From JBNJGB01 sp051747385 (lineage in GTDB: Bacteria > Myxococcota_A > UBA9042 > PHBI01 > JACKFB01): a DNA stretch of 64,000 bases. Positions 37,364-46,400 of the stretch are shown here, in pieces (position 1 is the first letter of the stretch; every line of letters starts with the position of its first letter). The notes beneath the pieces are model-generated. The model saw nothing but the letters and a program-made list of their open reading frames with translations. It was not told where the DNA came from and made no database searches. The position numbers and the translations under genes are program-made. Location of the stretch: assembly GCA_051747385.1 (NCBI GenBank), contig JBNJGB010000001.1, forward strand, positions 231,119-295,118. The letters run 5' to 3'.

Positions 37364-38298
37364 CCTCGTCCTCCATGCAAGACTTCGGGCGGATGCTCCG
37401 AGAGCCAGGCGTCGAGCTTGTCCCGACCGCCGTCCTCGACCCACGTCAGCTCGATGCCCATCCCCGCCGGATCGTCACCGTCGCCCGGCTTCCGGCGCCA
37501 GGCGACCACGCCCTTCGCCCGCACCGTGTCCTCATCGTCCAGGTCGATGTCCACCTCGACCTCGCGGTCCTCCTTGAGGAGGTTCGAGGTGGCGATGAAC
37601 AGGCCCGGCAGGTCGCCGGGCTCCTCGCCGTTGGCCTCGTAGCGGAAGAAGTGGTGGTCCTCGTCCCCCGCCATGCGGGCCTGCAGGTTGAAGCGCACCT
37701 GCGTCGTGTGGCTGTCCTGGCGCTTCGGACGGGACGCCCCCTCCCCGCCGAGGCCCTCCAACAGCTCGTCCTCCTCCGCCGGGCCGGACAGGTCCGACGC
37801 CGAGGTGATCAGCTTCCGGAGGGCCTGGGAGATCTCCAGCTCCCGGCTCAGCAGGCGCTCCTCGATTTCGGCGACGCGCCCCTCGGCCTCGTCGAGGACC
37901 CCGTGCCGCCGCTCGTAGAGCTCCTCGCGCTCCTCCACCAGGGCCATGCGCGTGTCCATCAGCTCCTGGCGGCGCTCCAGCATGACCTCCCGCTCGTCGG
38001 TCATGCCGAAGTCCACCTCCTTCATCACCTCGTCGGCGCTCTCCCGCTCCACGAGGCCGCTCACCAGCGCTCGGGCCCGCGGACCGATGGCCTCCGCCCG
38101 ATCCAGGAGCGCGCGCTCCTGGTCGGCCAGGTAGCTCACGAGGTTCCGCAGAGCCGCCGTCCGCTTCAGGAACGCCCGCTCCATCTCGATGATGCCCTGC
38201 TCCTGGTGGTGGAGCTGAGCCTCCATCTCCGCCAGCGCCTGCTCCCGGTGGAAGGCCTCGACCTCCTCGGTGTGCAGCTCCTCGGTCTCGTCAGCCAT
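37360..38298 (-). CDS. Coiled-coil protein with C-terminal PilZ-like domain
   Basis: The 312-residue cytoplasmic protein has a long coiled coil (about residues 10-170, rich in ERR, EER and AEME heptads). A C-terminal PilZ-like domain follows (about 195-300): RFNLQARMAG, GLFIATSNLLKEDREVEVDI, VRAKGVVAWRR and GMGIELTWV. This is the TIGR02266 style common in myxobacteria. Classic PilZ domains bind cyclic-di-GMP through RxxxR and D/NxSxxG; here neither motif is clearly present, so binding is doubtful. PilZ proteins often adjust type IV pili or motility, in keeping with the nearby pil operon. It is coupled to the E/A-rich protein gene. Confidence 0.75.
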   Translation of the reverse strand: MADETEELHTEEVEAFHREQALAEMEAQLHHQEQGIIEMERAFLKRTAALRNLVSYLADQERALLDRAEAIGPRARALVSGLVERESADEVMKEVDFGMTDEREVMLERRQELMDTRMALVEEREELYERRHGVLDEAEGRVAEIEERLLSRELEISQALRKLITSASDLSGPAEEDELLEGLGGEGASRPKRQDSHTTQVRFNLQARMAGDEDHHFFRYEANGEEPGDLPGLFIATSNLLKEDREVEVDIDLDDEDTVRAKGVVAWRRKPGDGDDPAGMGIELTWVEDGGRDKLDAWLSEHPPEVLHGGRG

Positions 38299-38359
38299 GG
38301 CTCCCTCTCCTCACGCCGCATGCGCGGCCCCTCGCCGCCGCGGTACCGCCGGTTCGTCC

Positions 38360-40048
38360 TCACCCCATCCGGGCGACCTTCTCCTCGCGCCGCTTCACGT
38401 GGGGGTGGTTCGGATAGCGCTCCTCCAGCTCCTCGAGCAGCAGGCGCGCCTCGTCCTCGAGGTGATTGGCGATGTAGAAGTCCAGCTCCTGCAGCTCTTC
38501 CTTCAGGAGCTCGTCGGCCTCCTCGAGGAGTTCCTCCCGCGGGGCCTCCTCGCCCTCCGGGATCACCAGGTCCACCCCCTGCTGGACCTGCTTGAGCACG
38601 TCCTCCGGGATGAAGGCGTTGTCGGCAATGGTCTTCTCCGCGCCGCCACCGCCGAAGCCGAACTCCTCCTCGTCCTCGTCCAGCTCGAACTCGAAGTCGT
38701 CCAGGTCGTCCGCGGCTTCGGCACCCGACGCCGCGGCCTCCGGGGCGGGTGGGGGGGCCTCCTCCTCGCGCCCCTCCGACATGGCCTGGTCCAGCAGGGC
38801 CCCGACGCCTGCCTCCGCCTCCGGCCGCTCGGCCTTCTGCGCCGGCGGGGGCGGAGGAGGCTGCGGAGGAGGCTCGCCCTCGGGCTCCTCCTCGATGGCC
38901 TCGCGGATCATCTGCTCGATGAGGGCCTCCGCGGCCGCGGCGGCCTCCTCGTCGGTGGCACCCTCGCCCGCTTCGCCCCCCTCGCCGATCCGCTCCGCGG
39001 TCCGGCGGGCCTCCTCGGCCTGGGCGGGGCTCATGTCGGCCGTCTCCATGCCGGCCGGCCGCGCATCGGCGCGGCGGGGCTTCGCCTCCGCGACCTTCTC
39101 CTCGACGGGCTCCTCGCCCTCGTCGAACTCGATGGTCCGCCCGGCCTCCGCCTCCGCCGCGCGCGGGGCCACGGCGCGGCGGGCGGACTCGTCGTCCGGG
39201 TTGAGGACCAGGATCTCGCCGTAGCAGTCGTCCCGCTCCCGCTCCAGGCCGCTCTGGTCGTACAGGCGCGCCATCTCCTTGAGGACGGCCACGGCCTTGT
39301 GGGACTGTCCGAGCTGGCTGAACGAGTTGGCCAGGGTCCGCAGCACCTCCAGGTCCCGCGGGGTGGCGCGATAGGCGACCTTCAGCTTCGGGAGGGCGCG
39401 CTGGGCCTGCCCCGACGCGGCGTAGGACGCCGCCAGCCGCTTGGCCGTCGCCGCGTCGTTGGGCTGATGATACAGCAGGCGCTCCGCGGTGCGCTGGAAG
39501 TCCTCCGGATAGCCCATCTCGTCGAGGGTCTCGGCCACCCTGCGGAACTCCCGCACGGCGTCGCCGATCTGTCCCATGGCGCTGTACGCCTCGGCGAGCC
39601 GGAGCCGGTCGGGCACGTTGTCCGGGTCCAGCTCGAGGATGTGCCGGATGACGTTCAGCTTGCCGAGCTGATCTCCCGCCGCATCCAGCCGCTTGAGCGC
39701 CTCGCGATACTCGTCGGCGGCCTCGTTCAGCAGCCCGTGCTGCTGGTAGTTGCTCGCCAGGGCCACGTGCAGATCCGCCCGCTCGGGGACGATCTTGAGG
39801 ATCTGCTTGTACACGGCGATGGCCTTGAGGCTGAAGCCACCGTCCTCGTAGATGCCGGCCACCCCGAGGAACGTCTCCACTGCGCGTCCCTTGCTCCCCT
39901 GCTGCAGGTAGAGGTTGGCCAGGTTCAGCCGGACGCGCAGATCCTGGGGATCCCCCTCGAGGATCTTCTCGTAGTCGGCGATCGCCTTCTTGAACTGACC
40001 CTTCTGCTTGTTCGCTTGGGCCGATGCCAGGAGCTTGTCTTTGTTCAT
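38360..40048 (-). CDS. TPR-repeat protein with acidic and proline-rich linker
   Basis: The 562-residue cytoplasmic protein has seven or eight tetratricopeptide repeats in residues 1-300 (for example KGQFKKAIADYEKILEGDPQ, GLLNEAADEYREALKRL, GQIGDAVREFRRVAETL). A disordered Glu/Pro-rich linker with PPPQPPPPPPAQ spans about 310-460. A conserved-looking C-terminus follows (EDVLKQVQQGVDLVIPEGEE, ELQELDFYIANHLEDEARL, LEELEERYPNHPHVKRR). It lies between the PilZ gene and the pil/aro cluster on the same strand. TPR proteins of this kind act as assembly scaffolds in myxobacteria. A pilus or motility role is inferred from position only. Confidence 0.8.
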   Translation of the reverse strand: MNKDKLLASAQANKQKGQFKKAIADYEKILEGDPQDLRVRLNLANLYLQQGSKGRAVETFLGVAGIYEDGGFSLKAIAVYKQILKIVPERADLHVALASNYQQHGLLNEAADEYREALKRLDAAGDQLGKLNVIRHILELDPDNVPDRLRLAEAYSAMGQIGDAVREFRRVAETLDEMGYPEDFQRTAERLLYHQPNDAATAKRLAASYAASGQAQRALPKLKVAYRATPRDLEVLRTLANSFSQLGQSHKAVAVLKEMARLYDQSGLERERDDCYGEILVLNPDDESARRAVAPRAAEAEAGRTIEFDEGEEPVEEKVAEAKPRRADARPAGMETADMSPAQAEEARRTAERIGEGGEAGEGATDEEAAAAAEALIEQMIREAIEEEPEGEPPPQPPPPPPAQKAERPEAEAGVGALLDQAMSEGREEEAPPPAPEAAASGAEAADDLDDFEFELDEDEEEFGFGGGGAEKTIADNAFIPEDVLKQVQQGVDLVIPEGEEAPREELLEEADELLKEELQELDFYIANHLEDEARLLLEELEERYPNHPHVKRREEKVARMG

Positions 40049-40148
40049 CGCGGCGGCGTGCTCTATGGCTCGAGGGCGCGGGACAACCGCCCGCGGCGGG
40101 GCGGCGCGCGATCACCGGTCGTAAGGTAACAGGCAGACGGCGCGTGCG

Positions 40149-40601
40149 CTAGCGCCCCAGCGTGCGGACCAGGCCGCGCAGCCCCAGCAGGTAACCGTCG
40201 GGGCCGAAGCCCATGACGCGCCCCAGGACCACGTCGGCGATGGTGCTGTGGTGCCGGAACGACTCTCGGGCGTGGACGTTGGAGAGGTGGACCTCGACGG
40301 CGGGCAGCCCGACTGCGAGCAGGGCGTCCCGGATGGCCACGGAGGTGTGCGTGTAGGCCGCCGGGTTGATGACGATGCCGGCGCAGCCGTCCCTACCGGC
40401 CGCCTGGATCGCCTCCACCAGCGCGCCCTCGCCGTTGTGCTGCGAGCACGTCACGACGACGCCCAGGCAGGCGGCCTCCTCGGCCACCATGCGGTCCACG
40501 TCGGCCAGCGTCGCGGCGCCGTAGACGTCCGGCTCGCGCCGCCCCAGGAGGTTCAGGTTCGGCCCGTGCAGGACGGCCACGCGCGGCAGCTCGTCGCTCA
40601 C
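40149..40601 (-). CDS. aroQ: 3-dehydroquinate dehydratase, type II
   Basis: The 150-residue enzyme carries VAVLHGPNLNLLGRREPDVYG with the catalytic Tyr, SQHNGEGALVEAIQAAG, INPAAYTHTSVAIRDAL and EVHLSNVHARESFRHHS with the catalytic His. It dehydrates 3-dehydroquinate to 3-dehydroshikimate in the shikimate pathway, acting as a dodecamer in characterised members. Its ATG overlaps the stop of a small TPR gene. With aroB and aroK on the same strand 1-3 kb upstream, three shikimate steps are grouped behind the pil operon. Confidence 0.96.
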   Translation of the reverse strand: MSDELPRVAVLHGPNLNLLGRREPDVYGAATLADVDRMVAEEAACLGVVVTCSQHNGEGALVEAIQAAGRDGCAGIVINPAAYTHTSVAIRDALLAVGLPAVEVHLSNVHARESFRHHSTIADVVLGRVMGFGPDGYLLGLRGLVRTLGR

Positions 40602-40840
40602 GCCGATCGCCGCCGGGCCCGCACCCGGTTCAGGAGCACCCGCAGGCGGTCGACCCGACCCTGGCGATCGCCCTCCACGGCCTCCTCGGCCATGCGCCGC
40701 CGGAGGTCGGCGAGCCGATCGCGGAGGGACGCGTCGTCCGGACGCTCCGCCAGCAGCGCCTCGTAGATGGCGCAGGCCCGCTCCAGGTGGCCCTGGCGGG
40801 CGTAGATCTCAGCCAGCGTCGGGGTACGGATGCCGCTCAC
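40598..40840 (-). CDS. Small TPR-like protein coupled to aroQ
   Basis: The 80-residue product holds a single TPR-like helical hairpin (TPTLAEIYARQGHLERACAIYEALLAERPDD) followed by a basic helix. The same motif occurs in longer deltaproteobacterial proteins. It overlaps aroQ by four bases and follows the lipoprotein gene by 7 bases. The function is unknown; it could adapt the lipoprotein or pilus assembly. Confidence 0.65.
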   Translation of the reverse strand: MSGIRTPTLAEIYARQGHLERACAIYEALLAERPDDASLRDRLADLRRRMAEEAVEGDRQGRVDRLRVLLNRVRARRRSA

Positions 40841-40847
40841 GGGACGC

Positions 40848-41765
40848 CTATGGGAGCACCTGGTCGGGAGAGATCGTGGCGCCGTCCTCGTCGCAGGCCA
40901 GGGCGTCGTCGGCTCCCAGCCCGAGGCAGCGGTCCTGCTGGCAGCCCGGCTCCGTCCAGAAGGCGCCGCAGACGGCGTTGTTGACCGGCTGATCCTGTCC
41001 GAGGAAGCAGCCGAGCCCGAGATCCCCGACGGTCAGCGGCTCGAACTCGCTCGGCGGGCGGAGATCGAACGGGTCCCGCGCCTGGGCCTCGGGATAGAGC
41101 TGGGTCACCAGGCAGTTGTTGCACAGACGGATGGGGTAGCGGAAAGAGCCGCTCCTGATTCTACGCCCGTCCTGTCGCTCGGCCACGAGCTGGATCTCCG
41201 CGATCACCTGGACGTCCGAGGTCACGACGGCGCTGACTTGCCGCAGGATCTGGCCGATCTGGGCGGGAATCACCTCGATCTCGACCGCACCGGAGGAACC
41301 GGGCTCCACGGCGGCCGCGCCCGGCACCGTGTACTCCAACGGGATGCCGGTCACGCCGAAGGCCAGCAACTCGTTCCGCGCCGCCTCTGGCAGGCGCTGG
41401 ATGAGCGCCGGGTTGATGTCGAGGCTCACCTCCGCGCCCTTGATGGTGATGGTGGACGGGTCGAGCCGGCCGTCCTCGGACTGGAAGCCGGTGATGGCCT
41501 CGAACTCGTCGAAGTTGTTCTGGACGCCGAGGAAGGCGACGTAGCGCTCGCCGATCGACAAGTCGAGGACGCCGGAGAAGCGCATCTCCTGCTGACCGCC
41601 GGCGCCGCCCTGGGTCCGGACGGTGCACTCGCCGTCCTGCTCCTCGGGGATGATGTTGCCGGTCAGGACCAGGGCCGGCGCGACCTCGTCGCCGCACGCG
41701 GATCCCACCGCCGCCGCGGACAGCACCGCGACCAGCGACATGTGCAGCCACCGGGACCTCTTCAT
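40848..41765 (-). CDS. Lipoprotein of unknown function between aroB and aroQ
   Basis: The 305-residue product has a lipoprotein signal ending AAAVGSAC (Cys24). A beta-rich domain follows (DLSIGERYVAFLGVQNNFDE, STITIKGAEVSLDINP, IEVIPAQIGQIL). A Cys-rich C-terminus holds about eight cysteines (RLCNNCLVTQLYP, GCFLGQDQPVNNAVCGAFW). GAGAGAGG precedes the ATG. It begins 4 bases after aroB, so it belongs to the pil-aro transcript. I recognise no family. Disulfide-rich lipoproteins of this style occur in myxobacteria and may sit at the outer membrane near the pilus secretin. Confidence 0.72.
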   Translation of the reverse strand: MKRSRWLHMSLVAVLSAAAVGSACGDEVAPALVLTGNIIPEEQDGECTVRTQGGAGGQQEMRFSGVLDLSIGERYVAFLGVQNNFDEFEAITGFQSEDGRLDPSTITIKGAEVSLDINPALIQRLPEAARNELLAFGVTGIPLEYTVPGAAAVEPGSSGAVEIEVIPAQIGQILRQVSAVVTSDVQVIAEIQLVAERQDGRRIRSGSFRYPIRLCNNCLVTQLYPEAQARDPFDLRPPSEFEPLTVGDLGLGCFLGQDQPVNNAVCGAFWTEPGCQQDRCLGLGADDALACDEDGATISPDQVLP

Positions 41766-41769
41766 CGCG

Positions 41770-42882
41770 TCACCTCTCTCCACCGAGCGCGTCTTCAATC
41801 TGCTGCCACGTGAGCGTCCGTATCAAGGGACGGCCGACATCGGCGAGCGTCACGAAATTCACCCGATCCCGGTCCGCCTTCTTGTCCGTGCGGGCGGCCC
41901 GGAGCAGCTCTCCGAGGCCCGGAAGCCCCGCCGCGCCGGGATCCGCGGGAAGCCCGACCGCCTCCAGCGCATCGACGATCCGATCCACCAGCCCGGGCTT
42001 CGCGATCGCGACCGCCTCGGACAGCCGCGCCGCCCACACCATCCCCAGGGACACCGCCTCGCCGTGGGTGAGCGTTCCATAGCCCAGGAGCCGCTCGTAG
42101 GCGTGGCCGAACGTGTGCCCCAGGTTGAGGATCGCCCGGCGACCCGACTCCCGCTCGTCCTCGGCCACCACCGCCGCCTTGATGCGGCAGCAGGCCTCCA
42201 CCATGGCCAGGGTCGGCGCCGCGTCCAGGCGCCTCAACGCGTCCGCCTCCGCGACGGCCCGGTCCACCAGGTCCGGGTCGGCCAGGAAACCGTGCTTCAG
42301 GGACTCCGCCAACCCGCACCGCCGCTCCCGCTCCGGGAGCGTCCCCAGGACCGCGTGGCTCGTCACCACGGCCCGCGGCTGCCAGAAGGCGCCGATCAGG
42401 TTCTTGCCCGCCGCGTGGTTCACGCCGGTCTTCCCGCCCACGGAGCTGTCCACCTGGGCGAGGAGCGTCGTGGGCACCTGCACGAAGGCCACGCCGCGGT
42501 GAAGGATGGCCGCGAGGAAGCCAGCGATGTCGCCCACCACGCCGCCGCCGAGGGCGACGACGACATCTCGCCGTCCCACCCCGGCGCCCAGGGCGTCGTC
42601 CACCAGGCCCGAGATCGTGTCCAGGGACTTGGAGTGCTCACCGGCCGGGATCGTGCGCAGCGCGGGCCGCAGCCCCTCGGCCTCGAGGGCCTCGGTGACC
42701 CCCTCGGCGTAAAGCGGGCCCACGTTCGCGTCCGTGACCACGAAGACGACGCCGCCGGTCCGCCCGCCCGAACCCTCCTTGCGGATCCGGGCCACCTCCC
42801 GGGCCACCAGCGGGCCGGGCAGCTCACGCACCAGGTGGATGGGATAGGCGCGCTCGCCGAGCTCCACGACGAGGGTGCTCAC
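41770..42882 (-). CDS. aroB: 3-dehydroquinate synthase
   Basis: The 370-residue NAD- and metal-dependent enzyme has GEHSKSLDTISGLVDDALGAG, VVALGGGVVGDIAGFLAA, QVPTTLLAQVDSSVGGKTGVN and LNLGHTFGHAYE. The last supplies a metal-binding His pair with Glu in the middle domain. It cyclises DAHP to 3-dehydroquinate. The GTG start overlaps the aroK stop (GTGA). The aroK-aroB pair behind pilQ is the order also known in gammaproteobacteria, so this linkage is old. Confidence 0.96.
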   Translation of the reverse strand: MSTLVVELGERAYPIHLVRELPGPLVAREVARIRKEGSGGRTGGVVFVVTDANVGPLYAEGVTEALEAEGLRPALRTIPAGEHSKSLDTISGLVDDALGAGVGRRDVVVALGGGVVGDIAGFLAAILHRGVAFVQVPTTLLAQVDSSVGGKTGVNHAAGKNLIGAFWQPRAVVTSHAVLGTLPERERRCGLAESLKHGFLADPDLVDRAVAEADALRRLDAAPTLAMVEACCRIKAAVVAEDERESGRRAILNLGHTFGHAYERLLGYGTLTHGEAVSLGMVWAARLSEAVAIAKPGLVDRIVDALEAVGLPADPGAAGLPGLGELLRAARTDKKADRDRVNFVTLADVGRPLIRTLTWQQIEDALGGER

Positions 42883-43412
42883 GGCGCCACCCCCTGGGCC
42901 GCCAGGGCCTCCTCGACCGCGTCGGCCGCGGCCGCGGGCGTCAGGTCGTCCACGTCGACCGCGCAGGTGGCGCGGCGGTAGTGGGGTGCGCGCTCCGACA
43001 GCTGCTGCTCGATGGCCTCCATGGTGCCGGCGCGGTCCAACCCCGCCACGAGCGGACGATCTCCGACCTCCAGCAGCCGATCGGCCAGGATCTCCGGGCT
43101 GGCACGGAGCCACACCGCGGGTCCCGCCGCCAGGATCCGGTCCATGGCGTCGGGCTGACACGGCGCGCCGCCGCCGGGGGCCAGTACGAGCCGATCGCGC
43201 CCCAGCGCGTCGGCCAGGGCCTCGGCCTCGCGGGCGCGGAAGCCCGCCTCGCCCTCCTCGTCGAACAGCTCCGGGATGGTGCGGCCCGCCCGCGCCTCCA
43301 CGTCCGCGTCCAGGTCCCGGAAGGTCCACCCCCAGCGCGCGGCGAGGAGGCGGCCCACCGTGGACTTGCCCACGCCGGCGAGCCCCAGGAGGGTCACGAT
43401 CCTACTCGGCAC
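42879..43412 (-). CDS. aroK: Shikimate kinase
   Basis: The 177-residue P-loop kinase has Walker A GLAGVGKST (residues 10-18), FRDLDADVEARAGRTIPELF with the shikimate-binding Asp, LAPGGGAPC and a lid Arg region (VGDRPLVAG). It phosphorylates shikimate with ATP. The GTG start lies inside the last codons of pilQ (11-bp overlap), and its stop overlaps aroB. The GxxxxGKT-type loop ends in Ser, which is normal for the family. Confidence 0.94.
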   Translation of the reverse strand: MPSRIVTLLGLAGVGKSTVGRLLAARWGWTFRDLDADVEARAGRTIPELFDEEGEAGFRAREAEALADALGRDRLVLAPGGGAPCQPDAMDRILAAGPAVWLRASPEILADRLLEVGDRPLVAGLDRAGTMEAIEQQLSERAPHYRRATCAVDVDDLTPAAAADAVEEALAAQGVAP

Positions 43413-46400
43413 CGCTGGAGACGAGGCTGGCCCGCCGGTTGGCGATGCGCGGCGTGATGAAGATCAACAGCTCGCTGCGGTTGTCGTTCTGCTGCTTGCT
43501 CTGGAAGAACCAGCCCAGGATGGGGATCTTGGACAGGAAGGGCACCTTCGCCTTCGACCAGCTCGTGTTGCGGGTGAAGATGCCGCCGATGACCGTGGTC
43601 TCGCCGTCGCGGACCAGAAGGGAGGTGGTGGCCTCCTTCTTCTGGATGGTCGGCGCGCCCTGGGCCGAGGTCTGGCCGAAGTCCGGCTCGTTCTTGGTGA
43701 TGTCCAGGTCCAGCCGGATGTTGCCGTCCGGGGACGTGTTGGTCTCCACCTCGAGCTTCAGCTCCGCGTTGAAGAACTGCGTGTTCACGCCGTTGGCGCT
43801 GACCACGGAGATGGGCACCGACGTGCCCTGGCGGATGGAGGCCTTCTCCCCGTCCACGGTGAGGATCTTCGGGGCGCTGACGATCTTGACCTCGCCGTCC
43901 TCCTCGGCCGCCGACAGGCGCAAGTTCAGGTTGGCCGCGCCGCCCAGGCTGCCCAGGGTCAGGCCCAGCGCGCCACCGGCGCCGGCACCGGCCGCCGCGG
44001 GGAGGTTCACCGCGAAGTTCGGGTTCGACGACATCAGCCCCTCCGAGGGCGCCGTCTGGTCGTCGGCGCCGCCGGACACGCCCACGATGGACGGGAAGGC
44101 CAGGCCGGTCGGATTGCCGAAGGCCGGGGACATGGTGAAGTTGCCGCCCCACTGGACGCCGAGCTCGCGGCTCCAGTTGCTCGACGCCTCCACGATGCGG
44201 GCCTCGATGAGCACCTGGGGGAGCTGGACGTCCAGGCGCCGGACGATGTCCTCGGCCGCGATGACGTGCTCCTCGGTGTCCTTCACGATGAGGGTGGAGG
44301 TGGACTTGTCGGCGGAGACGGTGCCGTTGTCCGACAGCACCGTCGTGATGTGCTCCGCGACGTCCTCCAGGCCCGCATAGTTCACCGTGATGAAGCGCAC
44401 GACCATGGGCTTGAGCTCCTCGATGGTCTGCTTGCGCTTCAGCTCCTTCTCGAACTCCTGCTGGATGTCGTCGGACGGCGCGACCCGGTAGACGCCGTGC
44501 TCCTCGACGTAATCGTAGCCCCGGGTCTTCAGGACCATGTCCAGCGCCAGGTCCCACGGGATGTTCTCCAGGTGGAAGGTCACCTGGCCGGACACGTCCT
44601 CGCTGGCGACGATGTTCACGCCGCCCTCCTTCGCGAGGAAGGTCAGGACGTGCTGGATGTCCGCGTCCTTGATGGTCAGGTTGATCTTCTTGCCGGTGTA
44701 CTTGCGCCGCTCGCGCCGGCGGTTGCGCAGGAACTCCGCGCGGGAGGCCCCTCCTGACTTGCCCGCCACGGCCCCGCCCTGCGCGGCCACGAGGCCCGGG
44801 TAGGCGTGGACGCCCGGGGGCTTCCGATTGCCGGGCTCGCCGCGCTTCTTCTCGGCGACCTGCCTGCGCGTCGGGGCGGACTTCTCTCGGAACGACCAGA
44901 CCAGGGCGTCGCCCCGGCGCTCCACGTCCTGCTCCGCTCCCTCGCGCAGGTCGACCACCACGCGGACGGTCCCCGGCCGATCGGCCGATCGGAAGCTGGA
45001 GACCAGCTTCACCGGCCCCTCGAAGTCGCTGGTGTCCAGGCTGCGCTCCAGCTTCCTGGGGATGGTGGCGCCCTCCAGGCGAAGCTCCAGCCGGCGCGGT
45101 CCCCGGTCGACGACATCCCAGGACGCGTCGCCGGTCAGCCCGATCTTCACCTGCGGCCCGCCGTCCGCCTCGTCGAAGGCCACGTCCGTGACGACGGCGC
45201 CCTTCTTCGCGGCCTCCTCGGTCTCGGCGCCCTTGCGAGCCTCCGCAGCCTTCTCGGTCTCGGCGCCCTTGCGAGCCTCCGCAGCCTCCCGAGCCTCCGC
45301 AGCCTCCCGAGCCTCCGCAGCCTCCCGAGCCTCGGCGGCGTGGGCCTCCCGTTCCTTCTTCTCCCTGGCGAGGGCCGCCCTCTTTGCCTCGCGATCCTCC
45401 TTCGCCTCGGCGATGGCGGCCTTCCGCGAGGCGGTCGCCGCCTTCGCCTCCCGCTTGGCCTCGGCGGCCCGGGCCTCCGCCCGCGCACGCTGGGCCTTCG
45501 CCTCGGCCATCCGGGCCTCGGCCTCCGCGCGCGCGGCCTTCGCCGCGGCCGCCCGCGCCTCCTCCGCGTCGGCGGTCTCCTTCGCTTCGTGCGCCGCCTC
45601 CCGCGCGGCCTCGGCCGTCTCGCGCAGACGCTTCGCCTCCTGGCTCGCGTCGACCGCCTGGCTCTCCCTGGCCTCGAGAGCCTCCTTCGCCCGCGCGAGG
45701 TCCTTCGCCGCCGCGTCGGCCTCACCGCGCGCCTTCCGGGCCTCCGCCCGAGCACGGTCCGCCCGCGCCGTGACCTCGGCGAGCTCCTCCCTCTTGGCCT
45801 CGAGCTCCTTCTCCTTGGTGGCCTTCTCGGCGTCCAGCTTCGCCAGCTCCGCCTTCTTCTCGCGATAGGCCTCGTCCACGGCCGCGGTCTTCTCGCGCGC
45901 GTCGGACAGGCGCCCCTCCAGGCTCGCGAGCTCGTCTTGGAGCTCTCGGAAGCGCTGCCGCTCCGCCTCCGCCTCCCGCCGGGCCTCCTCCGCGGCGCGC
46001 TGGGCGCGGGCCGCCTCGGCCTTCCGGGCCGCCAGATCCTTCGTCTCGCGCCGCTCGGCGTCCTCCAGTGCCGCCAGGGTCTCATGGTAGCGAGCCTCGG
46101 CCGCCTCTGCCTTGCCCTGCGTGTCGGCCAGCCGGGACTCCACCTGCCCCAGCTCCGACCGCACGCTCTCCAGGCGCTTCTCCTCGGCCTTCCGCTCCTT
46201 GCGCAGATCGGCCAGCTTCGACCGCTCGGTCGCGAGCTGATCCTTCAGCAGGGCGATGCGCGCCTGCTCCACCTCGGCCTGCTCCTGGGCCTCCTGGACC
46301 TGCTTCCGCTGGGTCGCGAGGGAGTCCTCCAGATTCGCCAGCCGCCGCTGCGCCTCCTGGCTGGCCTCGGCGAGCTCCTCCGCGCGCCGCGCCTCCTCGC

